Counted from the stretch's first letter, positions 27,086 through 35,987 are shown. The stretch: DNA of 64,000 nucleotides from Paraburkholderia diazotrophica (GCF_900108945.1 NZ_FNYE01000006.1:62001-126000), one strand, 5' to 3'. Numbers and translations are program-made. Notes: a model not told the origin generated them from the sequence alone.

Positions 27086-27730
27086 ATGCGCAAGAAGAAA
27101 ACGTCTCCCGTCAAGGACCTGCTGCTGACCCGCTACGCACCCATTGCGGACGGCATCGCCGCACTGTTCTTCCCGTACGCGGAAGTCGTGATCCACGATC
27201 TGCACGACCAGACGGTGCTGTATCTCGCGAACAATCTGTCGAAGCGGGAGATCGGCGACGATTCCGCGCTCGAAGAGATCGACCATTCGGCGCGCGAGCG
27301 CGTGATCGGCCCATACGAAAAGCTCAACTGGGACGGCCGCCGGATGCGCTGCGTGAGCAACATCCTGTTCGACGACAACGGACAGCCGGCGGGCATGATG
27401 TGCATCAACTTCAACATCGCCGTGTTCGAAGACGTGCGCTCGACACTCGATCTGTTCATCAAGGGCGCGGGCGTCGTCGCGCAGCCGGAAGAACTGTTCC
27501 GCGACGACTGGCAGGAGCGCATCAACACATTCCTGCACGGGTGGCTGCGCGAGCGGCAGATCGGCCTGAACGGTCTCACGCGCGAGCATCGGCGCGAACT
27601 GGTCGAAGCGCTGTATGCGGAAGGCGCGTTTCGCGGCAAGAGTTCGGCCAACTATGTCGCGAACGTGCTTGGCATGGGGCGTGCAACGGTTTATAAGCAT
27701 CTGAAGCAGATGAAAGAAGGCGCGAGCTGA
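27086..27730 (+). CDS. YheO/DauR-type PAS and HTH transcriptional regulator
   Basis: 214 residues. The N-terminal half is the YheO-like PAS domain (YAPIADGIAALFFPYAEVVI, NILFDDNGQPAGMMCINF) and the C-terminal 60 residues are the HTH_22 type (GAFRGKSSANYVANVLGMGRATVYKHLKQM). This architecture is that of DauR, the D-arginine-responsive repressor. It follows the DauB-like gene by 106 bp and probably binds the AGTCCA dyads upstream. The ATG at 27086 has no strong ribosome site. Confidence 0.87.
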   Translation: MRKKKTSPVKDLLLTRYAPIADGIAALFFPYAEVVIHDLHDQTVLYLANNLSKREIGDDSALEEIDHSARERVIGPYEKLNWDGRRMRCVSNILFDDNGQPAGMMCINFNIAVFEDVRSTLDLFIKGAGVVAQPEELFRDDWQERINTFLHGWLRERQIGLNGLTREHRRELVEALYAEGAFRGKSSANYVANVLGMGRATVYKHLKQMKEGAS

Positions 27731-27795
27731 CGGCTGTTGCGGCTCGCGGCCCGCGCTGCTTGTGATCCGTTCCAGACACCTTCGAGGACACGACC

Positions 27796-27993
27796 GTGAC
27801 CGTGCGTTATCGACACTACAAAGGCGGTATTTACGAATTCATCTGCGAAGCGACGCTCGAATCGGACCCGAGCGTCACGATGGTCGTCTATCGCGCCGAA
27901 AACGGCACGATCTGGACGCGGCCGTCGTCCGTTTTCTTCGAGATGATCGAGCACGAAGGCGACAAGATTCCGCGGTTCTCGCCGATTAACTAG
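27796..27993 (+). CDS. DUF1653-family small protein
   Basis: 65 residues. YRHYKGGIYEFICEATLES near the start and MVVYRAENGTIWTRPSSVFF later are the DUF1653 pattern, a small beta-rich domain of unknown function. GTG start at 27796 with GAGGACAC about ten bases before. It follows the DauR-like gene by 65 bp and may share its transcript, though no functional link is evident. Confidence 0.82.
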   Translation: MTVRYRHYKGGIYEFICEATLESDPSVTMVVYRAENGTIWTRPSSVFFEMIEHEGDKIPRFSPIN

Positions 27994-28062
27994 GGGTTTT
28001 GGCTTGCGCCCCGGTTGCAGAGGTGCCGCGCGCTGACGTTCGTTCGCGCCGATGCGGAGCTA

Positions 28063-28410
28063 TCAGCGCGTCACAGCCGTAGGCAAATCGACAGCATCGG
28101 GCGCTTCGATCACAAGATCGCTCTGCGCGATAGCCACGCACGGCAGGATATAACCCTCCGCCTTTTCTTCGATGCTCACGCCCGGCCACTCGACCGTATA
28201 GCGCACGCGGCCCGACGTCATCTTGCACAGGCAGGTCCGGCACGTACCGTTGCGGCACATGCGCGGCAGATAAAGATTCGCGAAGCCCGCCGCTTCGAGC
28301 ACGGTCAGCGATTCGGGCGCGTCAAACCTGCGGCCGAGCGGCTCGACGCGCACCTCGAAGGTCTGTTCATGTTCTTGCGGCCCGCTGCGGCACAGTTCTT
28401 CGTTCGCCAT
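28063..28410 (-). CDS. plant-type [2Fe-2S] ferredoxin
   Basis: 115 residues. Cys52-x4-Cys57-x2-Cys60, with Cys91 about 30 residues later, is the plant and adrenodoxin-type [2Fe-2S] pattern (MCRNGTCRTC ... ILPCVA). The frame is open for another 230 codons upstream, but that part is a shadow of the transporter gene; the ATG at 28410 follows the transporter stop by 5 bp, so the two are translationally coupled. It is a cytoplasmic one-electron carrier. Its tight coupling to an MbfA-like ferritin/VIT1 iron exporter suggests it supplies electrons to reduce ferric iron there, by analogy with Bfd and bacterioferritin. Confidence 0.85.
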   Translation of the reverse strand: MANEELCRSGPQEHEQTFEVRVEPLGRRFDAPESLTVLEAAGFANLYLPRMCRNGTCRTCLCKMTSGRVRYTVEWPGVSIEEKAEGYILPCVAIAQSDLVIEAPDAVDLPTAVTR

Positions 28411-28415
28411 CGTGC

Positions 28416-29552
28416 TCACGAAATCGACACGCCCAGGAGCCGCCCGACGCCGAACGTAAAGGCCGCCGCGACGAGCCCGATCACGATCTGACGGAACGCC
28501 GAGAACGCGGCACTCCGTCCGTTGAACAGCGACGTGAAGACGCCGACGGCCGCGAGCCCGAAGGCGCTCAGCGCGACGCACTGAAAGACGGCCGGCGTGC
28601 CGTGCGCCCACAGGAACGGCATCGCCGGAAAAATCGCGCCGAGCGAGAACAGGCAGAACGACATGCCCGCCGCCGTCCACGGATTGCCGCCCAGTTCCGC
28701 CGGATCGAGGCCCAGTTCTTCGCGCGCCAGCGTGTCGAGCGCCTTGTTCCGGTCGCGCATCACCTGCTCGGCGACGCGTTTCGCCTCGCTCGCGTCGATC
28801 CCTTTCGACTGGAAGATCAGCGCCAGCTCGCGCTGCTCGGCTTCCGGCGTGTGCTCGATTTCGTCCGCTTCCTTCGCGATCTGCGTGCGCGCCAGTTCGC
28901 GCGCGTTCGTCACCGACAACCACTCGCCGAGCGCCATCGAGCACGCGCCCGCGATCAGTCCGGCGAGTCCCGTCAGCAGGATTGCCTTGTTGCCCGTGCC
29001 CGCGCCCGCCACGCCCATGATCAGGCAGAAGTTCGATACGAGGCCGTCGTTTGCACCGAGCACGGCGGCGCGCAGGTCGTTGCCCGAGGTTACGTTCTTG
29101 TGCCACGACTCGGCGGCGGCGATCTGTGCGCCTATGGCCGGCGGCTGATCATTCCCTTTGACGTCCGCGACCATCTGCTGCATCACAGCCGCGTGATGCT
29201 GTTCGTCTTTCGACAACTGCGCGGCGTCGGGCTGGTTCGCGTACTTGTCGCGGTCCGCGTATTCGGCGGCGGCGAGCGACGGTAGCACGTAGTTCGGTCC
29301 GAGCGTATGGATCAGGCCACGCATCAGATGCGTCTTGATGCTGTGCCGGTGCGGCCGCACGCGCACGCCGTTCGCATGCAGCTTGTCGGCCCATACGTTC
29401 GCATGCACGCGCTCGGCGCTCGCGAGCTGGCTGAACAGCGTGCGGCGCCGCGGATCTTTTTCGACGCGCGACAGCGTCTCGTACAGCGCGGCGCTGTCGA
29501 GCTCGTCGGCGAGATTCGTGCGGTAGCGTTTGAGTTCGTGCCGGGAGGCCAT
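28416..29552 (-). CDS. mbfA: ferritin-like/VIT1 fusion iron exporter (MbfA-like)
   Basis: 378 residues in two domains. Residues about 1-145 form a rubrerythrin/ferritin-like four-helix domain with a complete diiron signature: Glu17, Glu47-x-x-His50, Glu97, Glu117-x-x-His120. Residues about 150-378 are a VIT1/CCC1 transporter with the N-terminal LRAAVLGANDGLVSNFCLIMG and later membrane helices. This is the architecture of membrane-bound ferritin A, an inner-membrane iron exporter that responds to iron and oxidant stress. A ferredoxin gene follows 5 bp after its stop. Manganese is an alternative substrate for VIT1 proteins. Confidence 0.88.
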   Translation of the reverse strand: MASRHELKRYRTNLADELDSAALYETLSRVEKDPRRRTLFSQLASAERVHANVWADKLHANGVRVRPHRHSIKTHLMRGLIHTLGPNYVLPSLAAAEYADRDKYANQPDAAQLSKDEQHHAAVMQQMVADVKGNDQPPAIGAQIAAAESWHKNVTSGNDLRAAVLGANDGLVSNFCLIMGVAGAGTGNKAILLTGLAGLIAGACSMALGEWLSVTNARELARTQIAKEADEIEHTPEAEQRELALIFQSKGIDASEAKRVAEQVMRDRNKALDTLAREELGLDPAELGGNPWTAAGMSFCLFSLGAIFPAMPFLWAHGTPAVFQCVALSAFGLAAVGVFTSLFNGRSAAFSAFRQIVIGLVAAAFTFGVGRLLGVSIS

Positions 29553-29696
29553 CGATCGAGGCGCGGTCTGGGCCGGATATTCGTGGGGTCAGGACGAAGC
29601 TTAACGCAGCACGGGCCGTTGCGCTGCTTCAGGAGGCAACACGCAAGCGGCGAAGTGCCCGATGTCTGACCGCGAAAAGGCGATGCCGTCCGCGCG

Positions 29697-31667
29697 TCAA
29701 TGCGTCGTGCGCATCCGCATGTAGCGATAGACCGTGTTGCGCGCGAGCCCCAGTTCGCGCGCCGCCGCCGAGATGTTGCCGTTGTTGCGCGCGAGCGTCT
29801 GCTCGATCAGCTTCGCTTGCCATTCTTCCATGCGCGCGGGTTGCAGTGAGTCAGGCGAATCTTCGACGGGCGCGGCATCGGCATGCGAAGCCTCGCTGCG
29901 TTCGGGCCCGTCGTGCCGTTCTGGCTCGCAGTCGTGCAGAAAGTCGTCGGGCAGATGCTCGACGCCGATCTCGTCCGCTCCTTCGGCCATGATAACGGCC
30001 GTGCGCAGCACGTTCGCGAGTTGCCGCAGATTGCCTGGCCAGCGGCAGCGCGTGAAGATCGCGAGCACGTCGGCCGACACGCATGGCGGCATCCGCGCGC
30101 TGTCGGGCTCTTCGCTGCGCAGCCGCGCGAGAATCCGCTCGACGAGCACGGACAGATCGCTGCGCGCAGCGAGCGCGGGCAACGTGACGACGAGACCGTT
30201 GATCCGGTAATAGAGGTCTTCGCGGAAGGTGCCTTCTTCGATCATCGCGCGCAGATTGCGGTGCGTCGCGCAGACGATGCGCACGTCGACGGGAATCGCG
30301 CGCGTGCCGCCCAACGGCACGACGGAGCGCTCCTGAAGCACGCGCATCAGGCGCACCTGCTGCGCGAGCGGCATGTCGCCGATTTCGTCGAGAAAGAGTG
30401 TGCCGCCGTCGGCCTGCACGATCTTGCCGACGCTGCCGCGCTTTTTCGCGCCCGTGAACGCACCGTCTTCGTAGCCGAACAGTTCCGCTTCGATCAGCGT
30501 GTCGGGCAGCGACGCACAGTTGACGGCGACGAACGGCGCATCGCGGCGCGGCGACTCCTCGTGCATCGCGCGCGCGAGCCACTCCTTGCCCGTTCCCGTC
30601 TTGCCGAGCACGAGCAGTGGAATGTCGCGGCCACGCACCTTCGCGACGCGCTGGAGCACGGCGGCCATTTGCGCGTCGCCCGTGTCCAGTGTGGCAAACG
30701 TGACGGCGGCGGCGCGCGCTCTGGCCGCCTGCGATGCGGCCGATGACTGCGCGGCCGTCCGCGGGCTTGCCGCATCTGCGGAAAACACGGGACGCGCCGC
30801 GTATTCGGCCCGCGCCACCACGCGCACGCCGCTCGGCAGCACGAGCGTCAGACACTCGCCCGGCGCGCGCGACGCCTGTTGCAGCGCGGCCGGAAAGGCC
30901 GTGCCGAACAGCGCCTCGAAAGGCTGCGCGAGCAGCGCGTCGAGCGGCCGCCCGAACTGGAACAGCGCGCTGCGGTTCGCGGACAGCAGCGTGCCGTCAG
31001 CGCCGAACGCGGCGAGCCCTTCGAACAGCGTGCCAATGAATTCGCTGCGCGCATGAAAGCGCACGCGCACGGCTTCGGCGAACTGGTTCGCGAACAGATG
31101 GTTTTCGATGATCTGCGCCGACATGCGCACGAGCGCGAGCGTGTGCTTGTGAAAGCCGCGCGTATCGCCGCTGACGTCGAGCGCGCCGATCGTGCGGCCA
31201 TACGGATCGGCGATGGGCGCGCACGAGCAGGTCAGGATGCGGTTCGCCTGCAGAAAATGCTCGCCTCCGTGGACGACGGTCGGCTGGCTGTCGGCGAGCG
31301 CCGTGCCGATCGCGTTCGTGCCGCGATCCGCTTCCGCCCACGACACGCCCGGGCACAGCGCGACGCGCTTCGCCTTCTCGACGAAATCGCTATCGCCGAG
31401 ACTGTGCAGAACCACGCCGCTGCTGTCGGTGAGCAGCACCATGCTTTGGGTATCGACGATCTGCGCGTGCAGCGTTTCCATCACGGGCAGCGCGTGCGCA
31501 TACAACGAGCGGTTGCGCTCGACGAGATCGCGCAGCGCGAGCCGCTCCAGCGGATGAAAGTCGGGTGCCTCGGAAACGCGCAGGCCGAAATCGCGCGAGC
31601 GCGCGTGAGCTTGCGCGATGACGTCGGCGCGACCCGCAGCGGGCGGCGTGACGGAACGTTGGGTCAC
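29697..31667 (-). CDS. sigma-54-dependent activator (AcoR-like)
   Basis: 656 residues. A GAF sensor domain spans about 70-195, a PAS-like linker about 205-300, and a full AAA+ domain about 325-560, with Walker A GKTGTGKE (355-362), the sigma-54-contact loop GAFTGA (402-407) and Walker B LFLDE (424-428). The last 45 residues are a Fis-type helix-turn-helix (NNGNISAAARELGLARNTVYRYM). The frame is open to 31829, but GGAGA before the GTG at 31667 fits the conserved start. AcoR relatives switch on acetoin or alcohol genes; no such genes are nearby, so the target is elsewhere. Confidence 0.9.
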   Translation of the reverse strand: MTQRSVTPPAAGRADVIAQAHARSRDFGLRVSEAPDFHPLERLALRDLVERNRSLYAHALPVMETLHAQIVDTQSMVLLTDSSGVVLHSLGDSDFVEKAKRVALCPGVSWAEADRGTNAIGTALADSQPTVVHGGEHFLQANRILTCSCAPIADPYGRTIGALDVSGDTRGFHKHTLALVRMSAQIIENHLFANQFAEAVRVRFHARSEFIGTLFEGLAAFGADGTLLSANRSALFQFGRPLDALLAQPFEALFGTAFPAALQQASRAPGECLTLVLPSGVRVVARAEYAARPVFSADAASPRTAAQSSAASQAARARAAAVTFATLDTGDAQMAAVLQRVAKVRGRDIPLLVLGKTGTGKEWLARAMHEESPRRDAPFVAVNCASLPDTLIEAELFGYEDGAFTGAKKRGSVGKIVQADGGTLFLDEIGDMPLAQQVRLMRVLQERSVVPLGGTRAIPVDVRIVCATHRNLRAMIEEGTFREDLYYRINGLVVTLPALAARSDLSVLVERILARLRSEEPDSARMPPCVSADVLAIFTRCRWPGNLRQLANVLRTAVIMAEGADEIGVEHLPDDFLHDCEPERHDGPERSEASHADAAPVEDSPDSLQPARMEEWQAKLIEQTLARNNGNISAAARELGLARNTVYRYMRMRTTH

Positions 31668-32005
31668 TGCTTGTCTCCGTTGTTGTGCGCGTCTTTTGTA
31701 CGCTGTGCTTTCGCGCCGACGGGCGCGGCGCTTGCGCATGCTTGATACGGCTTGATACGCGCGATTGCGCAAGCGGGCGATGTGGCGCGACGCAGCACTG
31801 CGTATGCAGTATCGGCGCATCTGCTGCATCTGCTGCTTCTGCGTGCCGACGCATATCGGTTCATCTTACAGGAGGACGCACGGCGCGTGTTTCGCTTGCC
31901 TTCCTGCGCAGAAGTGCAATCATCGTAAATGGCATGCGTTCGCGCCGCGTGCCGTACGGGGCCATCAACGATCGCCCCGGCCAGCGCCAGTTCGAGGAGA
32001 ACGTC
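31668..32005. other. divergent intergenic region upstream of the AcoR-like gene
   Basis: About 338 bp between the activator gene and a small membrane protein gene. It contains the GGAGA ribosome site of the activator and GAGGAGA of the membrane protein. I found no convincing -24/-12 sigma-54 promoter by eye and no repeat. Confidence 0.45.
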
Positions 32006-32272
32006 ATGGTGCGCATGGAGTTGAGAGTCGTCCTCGCCACGCTTGCTATCTTCATCGCGCTAGGGGGCATCGGGTTGTCGATCCATGGTTCGCTGTACTA
32101 CCTGGATCGCGAGGTCTGGACGGGCGTGATCGCGATTGCGATCGGCATCGTCGGCTGTGTCACGATGCTCACGCTGTGGCCGCGCGATCTGCCGGGCAAG
32201 ACGCCGCCCGATCATCCCGCCGATGACGGCGGGCCGCACGAACACCATCATCATCTGCCGAGCCAGTTTTAG
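32006..32272 (+). CDS. small two-helix membrane protein with His-rich tail
   Basis: 88 residues. Two membrane helices (VLATLAIFIALGGIGLSI at about 8-26 and GVIAIAIGIVGCVTMLTLW at about 40-58) are joined by a short loop, and the tail ends GGPHEHHHHLPSQF, which could bind a metal ion. GAGGAGAACGTC precedes the ATG at 32006. The frame is open earlier but lacks ribosome sites. No family is recognised. Confidence 0.75.
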   Translation: MVRMELRVVLATLAIFIALGGIGLSIHGSLYYLDREVWTGVIAIAIGIVGCVTMLTLWPRDLPGKTPPDHPADDGGPHEHHHHLPSQF

Positions 32273-32581
32273 CGCGTATTTACGCTGCAGCGCCGCATCC
32301 CTTAGGGTTTCTGCGCAGGGGCTTTCCCTCGGTTCGCAGAGCCCATCGAGCGTATCGACGAGCCGATCGAGTGCCGGTTCGCGGTGCGTGGCGGCGCCAT
32401 GCTGGCGTGTGGCGTAACAAAACTTGCGGGCGGCCGCAGGTCGTCTACAGTGTTGAGATCAACTGAGGCGCGCGCGATAACGGCGTGCGTTCCTGATTGA
32501 CAGCCCGCGCTGCGATCCATAACGGAGGCTTGAACAGGGGCACGCGCGGCCCTCGGCGATGTTGTCCACCAAGGTGTTCCC
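32273..32581. other. intergenic region
   Basis: About 309 bp between two plus-strand small genes. It should carry the promoter of the DUF1488 gene. I see no gene, strong hairpin or repeat in it. Confidence 0.45.
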
Positions 32582-32872
32582 ATGCAGATCATTTTCCCGA
32601 AAGAAGCCCCTGAGTACTCGGGGCGCGAGCTGACACTGGCGTTTCCGGCTATGGTCGATGGGCAGAGGGTGGAATGCATGATTACCGCCGAGGCGCTCGA
32701 AGACCATTTCGGCGCGGCCTCGCCGCGTATCGAAGACATGATCGGCGCGTTCTCGACGCACCGCGAGCGCATCGAAGCGGCCACGCGGCGGCTGTTGTCC
32801 GAGACGGGCGCGCAGTGTGTCGTGTTGCGTAGCGGGTATGTTCGCTTTTACGAAGCGAATTGGCGGAATTAG
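32582..32872 (+). CDS. DUF1488-family protein
   Basis: 96 residues with the DUF1488 pattern: MQIIFPKEAPEYSGRELTLA, then VDGQRVECMITAEALEDHFG, and a C-terminal helical part. The family is common in Burkholderiaceae and of unknown function. AAGGTG precedes the ATG by about six bases. It ends 25 bp before a large inverted repeat element. Confidence 0.85.
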   Translation: MQIIFPKEAPEYSGRELTLAFPAMVDGQRVECMITAEALEDHFGAASPRIEDMIGAFSTHRERIEAATRRLLSETGAQCVVLRSGYVRFYEANWRN

Positions 32873-32896
32873 TTTTTTGTCTGCGACGCTGTTTTG

Positions 32897-33797
32897 TTTT
32901 GCCGTTATCGCGGGCATCTGCGATGCGGTTTGTGTCTGCGACGGCTTTTTTGTGGCGGTGTTTCAGCGTGCCGCCGGCATCCGCGAATGCGTTCGTTTGC
33001 TTCGCCCTTCGCTGGCATCCGCGATGCGCCTCGCGGCGCGGGCGTTGCCCCCGTGCGGGGCGGCACTCACTTTCTTTGTCCCCCAAGGGGACTTCCTTCG
33101 GGGCGCCGCCGCAAAGAAAGTAAGCAAAGAAAGCGGGCTAACACCGCCAGCACTTGGCCTTTACCCACGGGCTCTCAACGTCCCCATCCTTCAGCCGGCA
33201 GCATGCTGGCTTATGTTCGTTGCCAGCGCACTACGTAAGTGCCTCACCCGCTTCATGCACCCGCATTGCGGCCCGCGAAATCGAATATTCCCGGCCCCTT
33301 TGCGGCAAACTGTGTGTAGGCATTCGCGCCGCACAGGAAACCCTCCGTACATGATGCGGCGACAAGTGCGAGCGTTGCCCTATACGACAAAGCAACCTCA
33401 TTCACTACCGACATGCGGCGCTTAAACGTTCGATACCCTTGGCCGAGCCACGGGTGTATGAAGCGGGTGAGGCATTTAGCCAGTGCGTTGGCAACGCGCA
33501 TTGGCAGCACGCTGCCGCACGAAGCATGGGGACGTTGAGAGCCCGTGGGTAAACGTCAAGCATTGGCGGTGTGAGCGGCTTTCTTCTGCCTACTCTTCTT
33601 TGCCGCGGCAAAGAAGAGTAGGTGCCGCCCCGCACAGGGGCAACGCCCGCGCCGCGAGGCGCTAACGCGGATGCCAGCGCAAAGGCAAAAAGACCAAAAA
33701 AACAAAAGGTTCATCGCAGACACAAACCTCATCGCGGATGCCCGCGAAGGGCGAAGCAAACGAACACAATCGCAGATGCCCGCGATAAGGGCAAAAA
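32897..33797. repeat. large inverted repeat element (two facing copies of one intergenic repeat)
   Basis: A left arm (about 32897-33262) recurs in inverted, diverged form as a right arm (about 33450-33797). Matching landmarks include the outermost TTTTGCCGTTATCGCGGGCA versus its complement near 33771-33797, the GGGCTCTCAACGTCCCCAT block, and GCCTCACCCGCTTCAT. Inside the left arm ACTTTCTTTG (33069-33078) pairs with CAAAGAAAGT (33112-33121), and GTCCCC-CAA-GGGGAC nests within (33078-33092). A third copy lies at 44.7-45.1 kb. Between converging genes it can act as a terminator. Frames across it give peptides with no family features. Confidence 0.85.
33589..33622. repeat. 34-bp perfect palindrome
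   Basis: The arm CCTACTCTTCTTTGCCG is followed directly by its exact complement with no loop spacer (33589-33622), inside the right arm of the repeat element. In the other two copies this position instead carries the longer ACTTTCTTTG ... CAAAGAAAGT hairpin, so here the interior appears to have been deleted down to the two flanking arms. Confidence 0.9.
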
Positions 33798-33814
33798 AGC
33801 CCGCTGCGAGCAAC

Positions 33815-35116
33815 CTACTCCGATCCCAGATAAAAAAACCGAAACAAAAACACAGCCGCGATAATCCACACGACCAGCTTCACCTGGCGCGCCTGGCCCG
33901 TCAGCAGTTTAAGTCCCGCATACGAAATGAAGCCGAACGCGACGCCGTTCGCAATCGAGTACGTGAACGGCATCAGCAGCGCGGTGAGCACGGCAGGCAC
34001 GACTTCCGTCGCGTCGTCCCAAGGCAGGTTGATCATTTCGCGCAGCATCAGACACGACACATAGAGCAGCGCCGGCGCCGTCGCGTAACCGGGCACGACG
34101 CCCGCGATCGGCGCGAAGAAAAGCGCCAGCAGGAACAGCACGGCGACCGTGATCGCCGTCACGCCCGTGCGCCCGCCCGCCTGCACGCCCGATGCGCTTT
34201 CGATGTAAGCCGTCGTCGACGACGTGCCCAGCATCGAGCCCGCCAGGATGGCCGCGCTGTCCGCCATCAGCGCGCGGTTCAGACGATGCATCTTGCCATG
34301 CACGAGCAGGCCCGCGCGATTCGCGACGCCCATCAGCGTGCCCGTCGCGTCGAACAGCTCGACGAGGAAGAACACGAGTATTACGTTGAGCACGCCCGTC
34401 GACAGCGCGGCCTTGATGTCGAGGTGAAAGAGCGTCGGCGAAATCGACGGCGGCGTCGATACGATGCCGTGAAACTCGTTGCCGCCGAAGAAGAAGCTCA
34501 GGATCGTCACGCCGACGATGCCAATCAGAATCGAGCCGCGCACACGCAAATGATCGAGCGTGACGATCGCGAAGAAGCCGATGATCGCGAGCACGACGTG
34601 CGCATCATGCAGGTTGCCGAGCGTGACGAGCGTCGCCGGATTGCCCGTCACGATGCCCGCCGTCTTCAGCGAAATGATCGCGAGAAAGAGACCGATGCCG
34701 CCCGTGATCGCGATGCGGATCGAATGCGGAATGCCCGTGACGATCACTTCGCGTACGCGGAAGAGCGTGACGATCAGGAACAGGCATCCCGAGATGAACA
34801 CGGCGCCGAGCGCGGCCTGCCACGAGAAGCCCATGCCCTTGACGACCGTATACGCGAAGTACGCGTTGAGACCCATGCCGGGCGCGCAGGCAATCGGGTA
34901 GTTCGCATAGAGGCCCATGATCAGCGACGCGAGCGCCGCGACGAGGCAGGTCGCGACGAACACGGCGTCTTTCGGCATGCCCGCGTCGCCGAGAATCGCC
35001 GGATTGACGAAGATGATGTAGGCCATTGTGAGGAACGTGGTGATGCCTGCCAGCACTTCCACGCGCAGGTTCGTGCCTGCTTCGTCAAAGCCGAAATACC
35101 GTTTTACGGAGTCCAT
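33815..35116 (-). CDS. AzgA-type purine permease (NCS2 superfamily)
   Basis: 433 residues with about twelve to fourteen membrane segments. LAGITTFLTMAYIIFVNP near residue 23, CAPGMGLNAYFAYTVVKGMG near 80 and the GTSSTTAYIESASGVQAGGR motif near 290 are diagnostic of the AzgA/GhxP branch that imports adenine, guanine or hypoxanthine with protons. It is single with respect to neighbours and is separated from the DUF1488 gene by the inverted repeat element. Confidence 0.92.
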   Translation of the reverse strand: MDSVKRYFGFDEAGTNLRVEVLAGITTFLTMAYIIFVNPAILGDAGMPKDAVFVATCLVAALASLIMGLYANYPIACAPGMGLNAYFAYTVVKGMGFSWQAALGAVFISGCLFLIVTLFRVREVIVTGIPHSIRIAITGGIGLFLAIISLKTAGIVTGNPATLVTLGNLHDAHVVLAIIGFFAIVTLDHLRVRGSILIGIVGVTILSFFFGGNEFHGIVSTPPSISPTLFHLDIKAALSTGVLNVILVFFLVELFDATGTLMGVANRAGLLVHGKMHRLNRALMADSAAILAGSMLGTSSTTAYIESASGVQAGGRTGVTAITVAVLFLLALFFAPIAGVVPGYATAPALLYVSCLMLREMINLPWDDATEVVPAVLTALLMPFTYSIANGVAFGFISYAGLKLLTGQARQVKLVVWIIAAVFLFRFFYLGSE

Positions 35117-35637
35117 GAGCCGAGTCTCTCGTCGTGTGAAATGTCGTTCGTAACTGCTTGTCGTACCGCTTCGATTTGCGCTTCTTTTTCACGCTCTTTT
35201 CAGCCGACCGACGGCGTCGGGCACAGGCGCGACCGCGGCTCCAAGGGGGAGTCGATGCATCCGGACCGTCGGGCCGCCACGGGCGGATTTAATCACGATT
35301 GGTGCGCCATTGCCGCATTGGCGGCGCGCGCGCGTTGAACGCATGCAACACTCGCGGCGTCAGAGCGTGCGGCGTGCCAGCCCCAGTCCGCTTCGCGGTC
35401 TGCCATGCTCAAACGTGATTTTCTGTAGCGAAGGGGCGTGATGATACCTGACGCCGCGCATCAGGCCGGATTACAAGGGGAGTTGCAGCAACAGAAGAGG
35501 AATGGACGTACAGGCATGCCGCGTCGGCATTGCGCACCGTGGCACCGGCAAAGGAAATGTCGCCGGTGCGATTCGTGGCGTGCGTCGCTGAAGACCCGCC
35601 TCGCATCGCATCCGGTTGTCGTGTGCTATTGCTGTAT
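35117..35637. other. intergenic region upstream of the purine permease
   Basis: About 520 bp. It holds the promoter of the minus-strand permease and the 3' end of the DUF4148 gene transcript. I see no coding sequence with family features, no purine-riboswitch-like core and no repeat. Confidence 0.45.
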
Positions 35638-35889
35638 TTACTGCTGCACGCCCTGTGCCTGCGCACGGCGTTGGGCGACGATGCGTCCTGCCGCGATCGC
35701 ATTGGACGGATAGTTGATCCAGTCGAGCGGATCGTAGCCGGCATTGCGCCATTCGATCAGATCGGCTTTGACTTCAGCGCGCGTCTTGGGCTTGTTCTGG
35801 TCGTAGACACGCGATGTTTGCGCGAGCGCGGACGACACGCATACCGCGCCGACGAGCGCACCCAGAACCATACGAGGAATCAGCTTCAT
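35638..35889 (-). CDS. DUF4148 exported small protein
   Basis: 83 residues with a signal peptide (RMVLGALVGAVCVSSALAQ, cleavage near 23) and a short mature chain with KTRAEVKADLIEWRNAGYDP, the DUF4148 pattern common in Burkholderiaceae. Location is probably periplasmic. Function unknown. It lies 98 bp downstream of the slipin gene on the same strand. Confidence 0.85.
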   Translation of the reverse strand: MKLIPRMVLGALVGAVCVSSALAQTSRVYDQNKPKTRAEVKADLIEWRNAGYDPLDWINYPSNAIAAGRIVAQRRAQAQGVQQ

Positions 35890-35987
35890 GGCAGGGGCCT
35901 GAAAAGTTAGGATGACCTGTTTATTTTAGGTTCTGCATCCCCGATAGGTAAGTTTCGCAAGTGAAATGAACCGTTGCATGCTTTGGC

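Noticed and set aside
28411..29106. N-terminal extension of the ferredoxin
   Set aside because: It is a shadow inside the transporter gene; the ferredoxin fold starts at 28410.
32873..33814. Small proteins encoded by the repeat element
   Set aside because: Frames exist in several directions, lack ribosome sites, and recur only because the DNA is repeated.
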